DNA of 23,761 nt from DASXIW01 sp036497785 (GTDB lineage Bacteria > Pseudomonadota > Alphaproteobacteria > Acetobacterales > Acetobacteraceae). The notes under the pieces are model-generated. The model was not told the DNA's origin. It ran no database searches and saw only the letters and a program-made list of their open reading frames with translations. Location: positions 1 to 23,761 of the forward strand of contig DASXIW010000114.1 of the NCBI GenBank assembly GCA_036497785.1, given 5' to 3'. Position numbers and translations under genes: made by a program. Shown here piece by piece: positions 6,238 to 14,694 of this stretch (position 1 is the first letter of the stretch; every line of letters starts with the position of its first letter).

Positions 6238-7860
6238 CTACGCGAAGTTGCCGGGCCGGAAATCCATGGCGAAGGCCGCCGCCGCCTTCCACTTGATGTC
6301 CGTCCGCTTCGCCGTGAAGGTCGAGTTCTGGTGCAGAATAATATAGGCGGGGTCCTCGTATTCCGCGATCCGCAGCATGCGCGCGAAGGCGCTTCGGCGC
6401 GCCGCCCGGTCGGTACTGGTTTCCAGCCTCGTGCATAATTTCCTGAACTCCGCGTTTTCATATTCGCCAGCCTGCTGCGCGGCGCCGTTCGGTCCGAAAT
6501 TGGACACGATTGAGCCCACCGGGTCGTTGAACGTCGCACCCGCCGACCAATCGCGCACGCCGCGCGGGTCGGATTTGTCGCGGATCTGCGTCCAGTTCTC
6601 CTTCATCGTGATCTCGACGTTCAGCCCCACCTGCCGCCACATCTCCACCAGAATCTGCGAGGTCGGCACCTGGTTGATGTAGTAGTTGTTCAACATCCGA
6701 AACGGAATCGGATCGCCCTTGTAGCCGGCATCCTTCAGCAATTGCTGCGCTTTCGCCAGATCGTATTCCGGCGCGAGGAAATCGGCGATGAACATGTCGC
6801 CGAAGAATTCCCACTGCATGCCCGGCGGCACACGCGAGCGGCCAGCCCACAACCCGTCGATGATCGCCTGCCGATCGATGGCATGCGACATGGCCTGCCG
6901 CACCCGCGGATCGCGCAACTGCGGATGGTGGATATCGAATGTGGAGATCCGGTGATTCAGAATCGGCCCACCCTGCACCTCGAATCCTGCGTGCTGCTGC
7001 ACGGTAACGATCTGGTCAGGCGGGATGTCGCAAGCAAATTGGTAATCCCCGGCCAGCAGGCCATTGATGCGCGCGGCCACTTCCGGCACCTCCACCAGCC
7101 GCAACGTCCTGATCGGCGGCCGCCCGCCCCAATAGGCGTCGTGCGCGTCCAGGGTCAGCGAGGTATCGGGCTGGAAGTCGCGCACCATATAGGGGCCGGT
7201 ACCGACCGGCTTGCGGGCATAGTCGAGCCAGGTCGAGGCCGCCTCATAGGCGCGACGATTGACGATCTCGCTGCCCATGGCGCAGAGCCGCCCCTCCAGC
7301 GTCACATCCGGCGTCGCATTGACAAAACGCACCGTCAGCTTGTCGACGATATCGACGCGATCCAGCCCGGGCCACAGGCGGCGCGCCACCGGTGGAATCT
7401 CGGCCGGCACCTTCTTCGAATCCTGGCCGATAATGGCGCTATAGGCCACTGGCAGCGTCTGGCCGTTCACCACCGGCCTCGTCTCGCCGAACATTCGCTC
7501 CGGGCCAAAGCTGAACGCCACGTCCTCGGCGGTGAAATCATCGCCGTTATGGAATTTCACGCCAGGGCGCAGCTTCAGCTCCAGCGTCGAATCGTCGATA
7601 CGACGCCAGGATTCCGCAAGCCCCGGTATCTGCCCCAGATCGCCGCGATAATTCAGATCGACCAGCCGCTCATTGAACATCAGGCTGGTGCGCTCGCCCA
7701 CATTCGACTGCTCGCGCAGATTGTCTAGCGTGTTGGAATTGGCGATGGTCTGCACCGCGACGGTGATCGTCGGGCGCGTATCGGCCTGGGCAATGGCGAA
7801 GCGCGGCAGGGCGGCAGCGCCGCCCAGGGCAAGCACGCCGCGGCGGGACAATTTGCTCAT
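6238..7860 (-). CDS. ABC transporter substrate-binding protein, peptide/nickel (SBP_bac_5) type, Tat-exported
   Basis: This 540-residue periplasmic protein belongs to the DppA/OppA class that captures peptides, opines or related solutes. A twin-arginine leader (LSRRGVLALGGAAALPRFA) with an AQA cleavage site starts it. Family features follow in order: LVDLNYRGDLGQIPGLAESW, LELKLRPGVKFHNGDDFTAE, the hinge-side KPVGTGPYMVRDF, DPRVRQAMSHAIDRQAIIDG, and PEYDLAKAQQLLKDAGYK. The Shine-Dalgarno GAGAGGA precedes the ATG at 7860. The frame is intact. No permease or ATPase gene is adjacent, and the gene converges on fliP with only 35 bases between, so it is an orphan here. The solute cannot be named from the sequence. 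Confidence 0.9.
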   Translation of the reverse strand: MSKLSRRGVLALGGAAALPRFAIAQADTRPTITVAVQTIANSNTLDNLREQSNVGERTSLMFNERLVDLNYRGDLGQIPGLAESWRRIDDSTLELKLRPGVKFHNGDDFTAEDVAFSFGPERMFGETRPVVNGQTLPVAYSAIIGQDSKKVPAEIPPVARRLWPGLDRVDIVDKLTVRFVNATPDVTLEGRLCAMGSEIVNRRAYEAASTWLDYARKPVGTGPYMVRDFQPDTSLTLDAHDAYWGGRPPIRTLRLVEVPEVAARINGLLAGDYQFACDIPPDQIVTVQQHAGFEVQGGPILNHRISTFDIHHPQLRDPRVRQAMSHAIDRQAIIDGLWAGRSRVPPGMQWEFFGDMFIADFLAPEYDLAKAQQLLKDAGYKGDPIPFRMLNNYYINQVPTSQILVEMWRQVGLNVEITMKENWTQIRDKSDPRGVRDWSAGATFNDPVGSIVSNFGPNGAAQQAGEYENAEFRKLCTRLETSTDRAARRSAFARMLRIAEYEDPAYIILHQNSTFTAKRTDIKWKAAAAFAMDFRPGNFA

Positions 7861-8017
7861 CGTCGAGTCCTCTCATGGCGGGCGCGCACGGACATCGCGG
7901 AAAACGGCGCCGGCCTCACATGCTACGGGTTTCCGCGCGCCCTGAGGGCGACGTTTTGATGTCACGCGCCCGCACCCACTCGCGCCACGCGCCGAACCGC
8001 GCCAATATGGCGCCCGC

Positions 8018-8530
8018 ATGTACCAAACCGACCCCGCCCTGCCATCCGCCTCCCGCCGCTCGTCCCCACTGCTCGACCTTGCCTGGCGAACAGCCTTCCG
8101 CATCGGCTTCCCGCTTGCCCGCATTTGGTGGCGGCTGCGCTGCCCTCGGCATGAAGGTGCACTGGTCACGGTCTATGTCGGTCCCGCGCTTTTGTTGGTG
8201 CGCGCATCCTATCGGCCCGAATGGGGCCTCCCCGGGGGCGGTCTCCGGCCCGGTGAATTGCCCGAGGCAGCGGCGCGGCGCGAACTGGCCGAGGAGATCG
8301 GCCTCACCACCCACTCTCTCCTCCCCGCCGGAATCGCCTGCGGCCTATGGGACGGACGACGCGACCGTGTGCATTTCTTTGAACTGCGACTGGACCAATT
8401 GCCCAATCTGTGCCTCGACAACCGCGAAATCATCGCGGCGAGGCTGATATCACCGGACGAGCTGCCCACCATGAAGCTGACCGGACCGGTCGCCACCTTT
8501 CTCGCCAGAACGCCAGCACCTAAAGCGTAA
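8018..8530 (+). CDS. NUDIX hydrolase
   Basis: A 170-residue protein with a perfect NUDIX box, GGLRPGELPEAAARRELAEE followed by IGL. This places the metal-binding RELAEE helix after a Gx5E turn. The preceding WGLPGGG and upstream beta strands (ALVTVYVGPALLLVRASYR) are typical of the fold. An N-terminal extension of about 45 residues with basic and hydrophobic character (LAWRTAFRIGFPLARIWWRL) may contact a membrane. NUDIX enzymes cleave nucleoside diphosphates linked to another group; the substrate cannot be told. It stands alone between two intergenic gaps of about 150 bases in which I see no other gene. Confidence 0.9.
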   Translation: MYQTDPALPSASRRSSPLLDLAWRTAFRIGFPLARIWWRLRCPRHEGALVTVYVGPALLLVRASYRPEWGLPGGGLRPGELPEAAARRELAEEIGLTTHSLLPAGIACGLWDGRRDRVHFFELRLDQLPNLCLDNREIIAARLISPDELPTMKLTGPVATFLARTPAPKA

Positions 8531-8684
8531 CGACAGCGATCGTTGCAGGGCTGGTCGTTTCACTTTACCGAATCTGCATAGGCAGCACGGACACCCACCT
8601 TACAGCGTGCGGATCTCAGGAGCGCCAGCGGCCTCCCGGCGTTGGCGGCCTTGCGTTTCAGTATTCAACCAGGAGTACCGCATA

Positions 8685-10203
8685 ATGCTGCGAACATACG
8701 GTCCGCGACTTCTTGGGGCGCTCGCCGTTGGGTTTGTACTATCCGCCATCTTATGGGCACCCAACCCCACGGCCAGGCCAGCTGCACGGCCGGCCGCGCC
8801 TCGTTCATCACCGGCCGCATCCCGATACGTTCGGCGCTGTCGATCGTGGTCGCCCCGGGGGATGAGAACCGACTTACCAAGGTGACACCGACGATCGCGG
8901 AATTCTTCAAGCGGAACGGCTATTCCACCTATTTCTCCGGCAAGTGGCATCTCGGCGACAAACCCGATGCCTACCCGACGGAACATGGCTTCGACGAGAT
9001 GAAGCAATTTGCCGCTTACTATGCCGGCGCATATTCCTACGACGATACAAGCAAATGGTTCCATCCCTGGTTCCCGTCCTATAATCCGCAATTCCAAAAG
9101 GTGTTCAGCGAAAACGTCAATTTGGACGAATGGGAAGGCGCCGCCGGCCAGCCGGCGAAGGACGTCGGCAGAATTACCTACGACTCGTTTGCCACGTTCG
9201 ACGAACGCCAGGCCACGAACGCGTCCGAATACATCAATGAGCACGCGCATGACGCCAAGCCGTTCTTCATGGACGTGAATTTCCTGAAGATGCATAACCC
9301 TACCAACGCGGCGCCGGATTTCGCCGGGAAATCGCACCTCGGAGACTACTCGGACTCGCTGATGGAGCTTGATGCCGATATCGGCCAGATCATGAACACG
9401 ATCCGGTCTGTCGCACCCAATACAATCGTCATCGTGACGGCCGATAACGGTGCCTGGCTGGATGCATATCCTGACGCCGGAACCACGCCGTTCCGTGGCG
9501 AAAAGGGTTCGCCCTTCGAAGGCGGCTGGCGTGTGCCGGGCATCATGTGGTGGCCCGATCACATCCAGGCAGGCGCGCAGTTCAACGAGATGATGTCGCA
9601 TATCGACGCCTGGGCGACATTGGCCGGGATGGTCGGCCTGACCCCGCCGCCGCACGAATGGGTTGGCAATGACGGCAAGCCGATCTACTTCGACAGCATC
9701 GACAATAGCGCCTACATCCTGGGCAAGGCGCAGCACTCAGCCCGTGACTCCTGGATCTATATCGACGGCGAGACTTTCAACGGTGCGCGTGCCGATATTG
9801 GCGGTGATCCAAAAGGCCGTGGGTGCATATCGCCTGGAAGTATCTCTATACCGCCAAAGATTCCTGGCTGGGTGCGACCGCGGATCTCGGCGCGATCGGC
9901 GCAACCTATAACCTGACCATGGATCCGTACGAGAAATACGACATGACGTTCAACGGCGCTGCCCCGACACGTGTGCTGAGCACCTCGCCGGGGAAATATG
10001 CAGGCGAGGACAATGGATGGGTGCTCGCGCTCATCGAGAAGGTCATGGTGGACTTCGACCAGTCGATCATAAAATTCCCGAGCCTCCAGCGCTTTCCCGG
10101 TGGTGCCTCGACCGACCTGATTCCGAACCTGCAGCATCCGGACAACCCGCTGCCTATCCTGAACGGCCAGACCCCGCATCCGGCACAAGCCGGCGGCGGC
10201 TGA
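8685..10203 (+). pseudogene. Secreted arylsulfatase, N-terminal metal-site region deleted and frameshifted
   Basis: AGGAG at 8671-8675 and the ATG at 8685 open a signal peptide (MLRTYGPRLLGALAVGFVLS). Within about 90 bases the frame changes and the sequence enters the sulfatase active site CTAGR, the Cys-type formylglycine motif, followed by ASFITGRIPIRSAL. The 50-60 residues that normally lie between, with the paired Asp metal ligands, are missing. The rest is well kept: FSGKWHLGDKPDAYPTEHGF, PFFMDVNFLKMHNP, IVIVTADNGAW, TPFRGEKGSPFEGGWRVPGI. A second break near 9817 fits one A lost from an A-run; restoring it gives DPKRPWVHIAWKYLYTAKD. The C-terminus then continues in the third frame through YNLTMDPYEKYDM and QRFPGGASTDLIPNLQ to the stop at 10203. 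A functional sulfatase would release sulfate from organic sulfate esters in the periplasm; this copy should be inactive. Confidence 0.88.
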
Positions 10204-10312
10204 TCGCGTTCGGCGCACAACGCGGCCAGCTGTGTTGGTTGGGCGCGAGACGGGGGATAGCTTCGGCCATCCCCCGTACCGCATTACCCCAGCAGTCAGA
10301 TGGAGGGGCACG

Positions 10313-10768
10313 ATGAACACACGCGGCGCGAACTCCGGCCGAGGAACGACGCGGATGACGCGCTTCGGGGCCATGATCCTGTCCGCCGCCTTGTCGATGG
10401 CCAGCATCGCTGCTGCGCGCGCCGATCCGGCACCGCCGGCCGGCGTGCCAACGGAGGACGGCATGAAGGCGTTCGCGCTGCAATGGTTTGCGCAGATGCA
10501 GGCAGGCAAGATAGACCGCACGGAATACACCGCCGCCTACGGCGCCCAATTGACGAACGACGCGGTGCGGTCGATGTCGCACCAGCTCGACGAGTACGGT
10601 GCGTCGCCGCTGGGCGCCGAAATCATGCAAAAGCGCGCACTCGATAACCAGACATTCTCTCTGGTGAAGCTGCTGTTCCCGCGCGGCGATGCGGCCAGCC
10701 TGCTGTTCGGCTTTGACGCAGCGGGCAAGATCACGGGCGTTAGCGTCATGAGCCTGGCGGGAGACTGA
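10313..10768 (+). CDS. Small secreted protein of unknown function, possibly NTF2-like
   Basis: GGAGGGG lies a few bases before the ATG at 10313. A 151-residue product follows, with a basic N-region, a hydrophobic segment (GAMILSAALSMASIAAARA) and a likely cleavage site near AARA-DPAP. The mature part (FALQWFAQMQAGKIDRTEYT, LTNDAVRSMSHQLDEYG, LLFPRGDAASLLFGFDAAGK) resembles the small alpha+beta domain often found attached to secreted serine hydrolases, where GFDAAGKI is a recurring ending. It starts 110 bases after the arylsulfatase on the same strand, so the two may be functionally linked. No catalytic residues can be assigned. Confidence 0.7.
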   Translation: MNTRGANSGRGTTRMTRFGAMILSAALSMASIAAARADPAPPAGVPTEDGMKAFALQWFAQMQAGKIDRTEYTAAYGAQLTNDAVRSMSHQLDEYGASPLGAEIMQKRALDNQTFSLVKLLFPRGDAASLLFGFDAAGKITGVSVMSLAGD

Positions 10769-10854
10769 TTGCGGGCAAGGCTCTGTGCAACAATGTACCG
10801 CGAATCGCGTAATTCCATAACTCGGTGATTCCACCTCAAGCCCTATTGCGTTAG

Positions 10855-10890
10855 CGTCGCATCCACAATGCCCGTCGCATCCACAATGCC
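10855..10890 (+). repeat. 18-bp perfect tandem duplication across the methyltransferase start
   Basis: CGTCGCATCCACAATGCC occurs twice back to back (10855-10872 and 10873-10890). Each unit carries an ATG (10868 and 10886) in the same frame, so the duplication creates two alternative starts six codons apart. No strong Shine-Dalgarno is visible before either. Confidence 0.95.
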
Positions 10891-11620
10891 CGACACACCG
10901 CACGGCAACGCCCTGCTCGACATCAATCGTCGTTTCTACGATGCGCTCTGGCGCGACGCGCAACTGATCGGGCCGGAGCGCTTCAACACTTGGCCCATTG
11001 TCAGCGCATTGGCGGCAACCGCCCCAAGCCGTCTGGAAATCGCCCCTGGCCTGCGCCCGCGCCTGCCCATCGCCGGCACCGCGTTTCTGGACATCAGCGC
11101 CCCCGCCCTCACCCGGCTGCGCCACCAGGGCGGCCACCCGGCCCTGGGCCTGCTCAATGCCACACCGTTCCCAGACCAATGCTTCGATCTGGTCTGCGCC
11201 TGCGACGTCATCGAGCATGTCGAGGACGATGCTGCCGCCTTCGCCGAACTCGCTCGCGTCGCCGCCCCTGGCGCGGCCATCCTGCTCTCCACCCCAATGC
11301 ACCCAGAGCTATGGACGGCGTTCGACGACGTGGTGGGCCACCACCGCCGCTACACCCCGGATCGCCTCGCCGCGATGCTGGCAACTAACGGCCTCACCGT
11401 CGAGGCCAGCGCCGCCTACGGCATGCAGCCCAAATCCTCACGCCTGGTCGATTTCGGCGTGCACTACCTCACCCATCACCGCGCCCGCGCCATGTGGTGG
11501 TACAACCGCGTCTTCATGCCGCTCGCCATACGCTTCGAAAAGCAACTAACCATGCACCCCGGCATGATCGACACCAAGGTCGTGGACACGGTTATTCTGC
11601 TGTGCCGCAAACGGGGTTGA
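10868..11620 (+). CDS. Class I SAM-dependent methyltransferase (Methyltransf_11 type)
   Basis: A protein of about 250 residues. The central part has the methyltransferase type-11 pattern: TPFPDQCFDLVCACDVIEHV, the motif around strands 4-5, then ELARVAAPGAAILLSTPMHP and GHHRRYTPDRLAAMLATNGL. The usual glycine-rich SAM loop (GxGxG) at strand 1 is degenerate here (LEIAPGLRPRLPIAGTAFLD), a variation seen in this subfamily, with APGLRPRLP in its place. The target could be a small molecule, lipid or cell-wall precursor; nothing nearby decides. The start is either ATG 10868 or ATG 10886, because of an 18-bp duplication over the start region. The frame is intact. Confidence 0.85.
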   Translation: MPVASTMPDTPHGNALLDINRRFYDALWRDAQLIGPERFNTWPIVSALAATAPSRLEIAPGLRPRLPIAGTAFLDISAPALTRLRHQGGHPALGLLNATPFPDQCFDLVCACDVIEHVEDDAAAFAELARVAAPGAAILLSTPMHPELWTAFDDVVGHHRRYTPDRLAAMLATNGLTVEASAAYGMQPKSSRLVDFGVHYLTHHRARAMWWYNRVFMPLAIRFEKQLTMHPGMIDTKVVDTVILLCRKRG

Positions 11621-11676
11621 TAAGATCGAGAGCTCCACGAACAAGCATCAGCGTCGTTAATCCCTAGGAATTGCAA

Positions 11677-12243
11677 ATGGACGATCTCCTCCCATTCCGT
11701 TCCATGACCTACAACAACGCCTGGGCCAACCACCGCCTGCTGACCGCCTGCGAAGCCCTGTCGCAAACCGCGTTCGAAGCCCCACGCACCGGCTTCTTCC
11801 CCAGCCTGCGCGCAACCCTCAACCACATCCTCATCGTCGACCGCTTCTATGTGGACGCCATGCAGGGCGGCACGCTCGGCCCGGCCGCCTGGGCAGACCG
11901 CGAACCCTGCAAAACCGCCGCCGCGCTGCGCCAGTCCCAGGCGGATATCGACCGGCACCTCATCGCCCTCGTCGAGTCACTCGGCACGGAAGGCCTCATG
12001 CGCATCGCCGCCGTGCACCGCGCCGACCACATTCAGCACGAACGAATGGACCGGCTGCTGTTGCATCTGTTCCAGCACCAAATCCACCATCGCGGCCAAG
12101 CCCACGCCATGCTCAGCGCCACCAATATCCCCCCACCGCAACTCGACGAATTCTTCCCGGCCGCCGACGCCCCACTACGCGCAACGGAATTCGCGGCATT
12201 GGGCTGGACGGAGGAAACAATCTGGGCCACCCGTCCTAGCTAA
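11677..12243 (+). CDS. DinB family four-helix metalloprotein
   Basis: A 188-residue protein of the DinB/YfiT-like putative metalloenzyme fold. The three metal-ligand histidines are visible at about residues 50, 134 and 138, in LNHILIVDRFY and LFQHQIHHRGQAHAML. The N-terminal NNAWANHRLLTACEAL is typical of the family. Known relatives include mycothiol- and bacillithiol-dependent transferases and uncharacterised stress proteins, so thiol or detoxification chemistry is possible but not shown. The ATG at 11677 has AGGA about 7 bases before it. The gene converges on the sulfonate operon with palindromic element B between them. Confidence 0.88.
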   Translation: MDDLLPFRSMTYNNAWANHRLLTACEALSQTAFEAPRTGFFPSLRATLNHILIVDRFYVDAMQGGTLGPAAWADREPCKTAAALRQSQADIDRHLIALVESLGTEGLMRIAAVHRADHIQHERMDRLLLHLFQHQIHHRGQAHAMLSATNIPPPQLDEFFPAADAPLRATEFAALGWTEETIWATRPS

Positions 12244-12264
12244 ACAAAACCTGTTGGGCTGAGA

Positions 12265-12528
12265 GAGAAAGGCTGGGCTCCGCCCAGACCCGCAAAGGGG
12301 CATGAGCCACATTGATCCCATTACTTTCTCGGCTGCATCGCCGTCCTTGCCTTGCGCCGCAGGCCATCAAACCCGCGACAACACTGAAACCAATGTGGTT
12401 GCTCAGCACTCTGGGCTTCGGCCGCCCGACAATCGAGATCACGGCATTTCAACCAAAGGAAAAAGTAACGGGATCAAAGGGGCTTCTGCCCCTTTGCGGG
12501 TCTGGGCAGAGCCCAGCCATCCTTTCTT
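12265..12528. repeat. Palindromic intergenic element, copy B, between dinB-like gene and ssuD
   Basis: Two inverted arms (about 12265-12333 and 12459-12528) match over roughly 70 bases with few differences. Shared segments include GGCTGGGCTC, GCCCAGACCCGCAAAGGGGC, and TTGATCCC followed by a near-identical TTACTTT. The 125-base centre between the arms shows no gene. The right arm holds the hairpin AAAGGGGCTTCTGCCCCTTT, the exact complement of the hairpin in copy A at 2274-2293. In the left arm the same hairpin has decayed. The outer ends read AGAAAGG. The 301 bases between the dinB-like stop and the ssuD stop consist essentially of this element. Confidence 0.82.
12476..12516 (-). terminator. 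Candidate terminator of the sulfonate operon, inside element B
   Basis: On the minus strand two hairpins follow the ssuD stop: CTGGGC/GCCCAG with a 3-base loop (12502-12516), then AAAGGGGC/GCCCCTTT with a 4-base loop (12476-12495). A T-containing tract ending in TTTTT follows about 15 bases later. The stems are strong but the T-run is not adjacent, so rho-independent action is plausible rather than certain. Confidence 0.45.
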
Positions 12529-12544
12529 AATCCCGCACCCAAAC

Positions 12545-13729
12545 CTACCCCGCCACCCGCACCGTCCCACTCGGCGTGGTCACGAACGACCCGCCGCCGT
12601 TCAGGATGTTTGCCCCACCGGGCAGTGCCGTACGCGTGCCCGCATCGGAAAGATCCAGCAAGGGGAACAGCAATTCCGCCACCCGGTAGGCTTCTTCCAG
12701 ATGCGGATAACCAGATCCGATCACGGTATCGATGCCCAGCGCCTGATATTCGCGAATCCGTTCCGCCACGATCTGTGGATCGCCCACCAGCGCGGTCCCC
12801 GCACCGCCGCGCACCAGCCCCACGCCGGCCCAAAGATTGGGCGCCACCTCGAGCTTTTCGCGCGATCCGCCATGCAGCGCCAGCATCCGCTTCTGGCCCT
12901 CGCTGTCGCTTTCCTGGCTCAGCTTGCGCTGCGCCGCGGCAATCGTGTCGTCGGACAGATGGCTGATCAGCCGCCGCGCGGCGTCCCAGGCCTCGCCTTC
13001 GGTTTCCCGCACGATGATGTGCAACCGGATACCAAAGCGCAGCCGGCGGCCATGGGCGGCGGCGCGCTTGCGGATATCGGCGATCTTCTCGGCGACGGCG
13101 GCAGGGGTTTCTCCCCAGGTCAGATACATATCGGCCTGGGCGGCGGCCAGCGCATGGGCGGCGGGCGAGGAGCCGCCGAAATAGATCGGCGGATGCGGCG
13201 CCTGCACCGGCGGGAACATCAGCCGCCCACCTCTGGAGAACAAATATTTCCCCTCGTACTGCACGGTCTCGCCTGCCATCAGCCCGCGCCAGATATGCAG
13301 GAAATCACCGGCCTGGGCGTAGCGCTCGTCGTGGCCCAGCGTCAGCCCATCCCCGGCCAGATCGCCCGGATTGCCGCCGCACACCACGTTCACCATCAGC
13401 CGCCCGCCGGTCAGCCGGTCCAGCGTGGCGTATTGCCGCGCCGCCTCGCCGGGCATCACCAGGCCGGGCCGCAGCGCCACCAGAAAGCGCAGCCGCTCGG
13501 TATGGGTGGCGATGGAACTGGCCGTCACCAACGCGTCCTCGCAGCCATTGCCGGTGGGCAGCAGAATGCCGGAATAGCCCAGCCGGTCCGTGGCCTCGGC
13601 CAACTGGCGCAGATAGCGGTTATCGGTCTGCCGGTGTCCCTTGTTCGACCCCAGATAGGTACCGTCGCCCCCGGTGGGCAAAAACCACAGGAAATCCAAC
13701 TTGCGCTGCGTTTCGCTGATCTCGTTCAT
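12545..13729 (-). CDS. ssuD: FMNH2-dependent alkanesulfonate monooxygenase SsuD
   Basis: SsuD oxidises alkanesulfonates with reduced FMN and O2 to the aldehyde and sulfite. The 394-residue sequence follows SsuD from end to end: LDFLWFLPTGGDGTYLG, YSGILLPTGNGCEDAL with the conserved Cys at about residue 63, FLVALRPGLVMPGEAARQ, YFGGSS, YLTWGETPAAVAEKI, RFGIRLHIIVRETEGEAW, LISHLSDDTIA, PNLWAGVGLVRGGAGTALVG and SGYPHLEEAYRVAELLFPLL. Its ATG overlaps the ssuA stop (ATGA), so it is coupled to it and is the last gene of the operon. The frame is intact. The C-terminal tail (about 30 residues) is not conserved, as in other SsuD proteins. The flavin reductase partner SsuE is not encoded nearby. Confidence 0.95.
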   Translation of the reverse strand: MNEISETQRKLDFLWFLPTGGDGTYLGSNKGHRQTDNRYLRQLAEATDRLGYSGILLPTGNGCEDALVTASSIATHTERLRFLVALRPGLVMPGEAARQYATLDRLTGGRLMVNVVCGGNPGDLAGDGLTLGHDERYAQAGDFLHIWRGLMAGETVQYEGKYLFSRGGRLMFPPVQAPHPPIYFGGSSPAAHALAAAQADMYLTWGETPAAVAEKIADIRKRAAAHGRRLRFGIRLHIIVRETEGEAWDAARRLISHLSDDTIAAAQRKLSQESDSEGQKRMLALHGGSREKLEVAPNLWAGVGLVRGGAGTALVGDPQIVAERIREYQALGIDTVIGSGYPHLEEAYRVAELLFPLLDLSDAGTRTALPGGANILNGGGSFVTTPSGTVRVAG

Positions 13730-14688
13730 CCCGGAGTACTCACTTTCGTGGCAGGGGGGTTCCAGACCGCGCTACGAATGTCGATGCGCGCGGGAATGAT
13801 CTTCAATTTGGCGAAGCTGTCGGCGATAGCTTGCTGCTGGGCGACGATCTTCTCGTCCATGGGCTGCACGGCATACACGCCCCGCGGCGCCGCCACTTTT
13901 TCTGCCGCCAACGGCACGCCCGTCACCTGCGCCATCACGCTTGCCAGCGCATCCGGATGGCTATGCGCCCAATCGGCCGCAGCGTTGATCGCGTCCAGCG
14001 TGCTCAGAATCAGCGCTGGATTTTGGTCGGCGAAAGCGCGCCGCGCCAGGAAAAAGCTGTTGCTCGGCGCCACGCCAACCGCCGTGGTCAGCACCCGCGT
14101 GCCCGGCTCGGCAGCGGCGATGGCATAAAACGGATCCCAGATCGCCCAGGCATCCAGCGCACCGCTGCGAAACGCCGCCCCGGCTTCCGGCGGCTGCAAC
14201 CAGACGGATTGGATATCCGCGGGCGTCATCCCGGCGGAGGCCAGCGCCCGGACCACGAAATTATGTGCACTGGATCCCTTGGTACAGGCCACGCGCTTGC
14301 CGCGCAGATCGGCGATGTCGTGGATGGGCGAGTCCCGCTTCACCAATATCGCGGCGTTGGTCCCCGGTGCCGGCTGACCGCCGACATAAACCAGCGCGGC
14401 ACCGGCGGCCTGGGCAAAGATCGGCGGCGTGTCTCCGGTGGAGCAGAAATCAATCGCCCCCGCATTCAATGCCTCCAGGATCGGCGGCCCGGAGGAGAAT
14501 TCCACCCATTGCACATCGGCCGGCAACGCAGCCAGCCGGTTCTGCTGGCGCAATATCACCAATGTGCCGTCTTTCTGGTAGCCAATCCGCAGCGGAACGG
14601 CAGCCCGCGTAGCGCGCGAAATTCCCACAGCCGGCAGCAGCAACGCGGCGCCGACCGCATGGCGGCGCGACAGGACCCAACGAGACAT
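13726..14688 (-). CDS. ssuA: Aliphatic sulfonate ABC transporter substrate-binding protein SsuA
   Basis: A 320-residue periplasmic binding protein of the SsuA/TauA/NMT1 type. A twin-arginine-like leader (LSRRHAVGAALLLPAVGIS, cleavage near ATRA-AVPL) is followed by IGYQKDGTLVILRQQ, VQWVEFSSGPPILEALNAGA, IDFCSTGDTPPIFAQAAGA, DLRGKRVACTKGSSAHNFVV and SGALDAWAIWDPFYA, all characteristic of sulfonate-binding members. It should deliver the sulfonate to the SsuBC permease encoded upstream in the same operon. It lies 6 bases after the SsuD-like gene and overlaps ssuD by 4 bases. The frame is intact. The exact sulfonate bound cannot be read from the sequence. Confidence 0.93.
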   Translation of the reverse strand: MSRWVLSRRHAVGAALLLPAVGISRATRAAVPLRIGYQKDGTLVILRQQNRLAALPADVQWVEFSSGPPILEALNAGAIDFCSTGDTPPIFAQAAGAALVYVGGQPAPGTNAAILVKRDSPIHDIADLRGKRVACTKGSSAHNFVVRALASAGMTPADIQSVWLQPPEAGAAFRSGALDAWAIWDPFYAIAAAEPGTRVLTTAVGVAPSNSFFLARRAFADQNPALILSTLDAINAAADWAHSHPDALASVMAQVTGVPLAAEKVAAPRGVYAVQPMDEKIVAQQQAIADSFAKLKIIPARIDIRSAVWNPPATKVSTPG

Positions 14689-14694
14689 TCTCCG

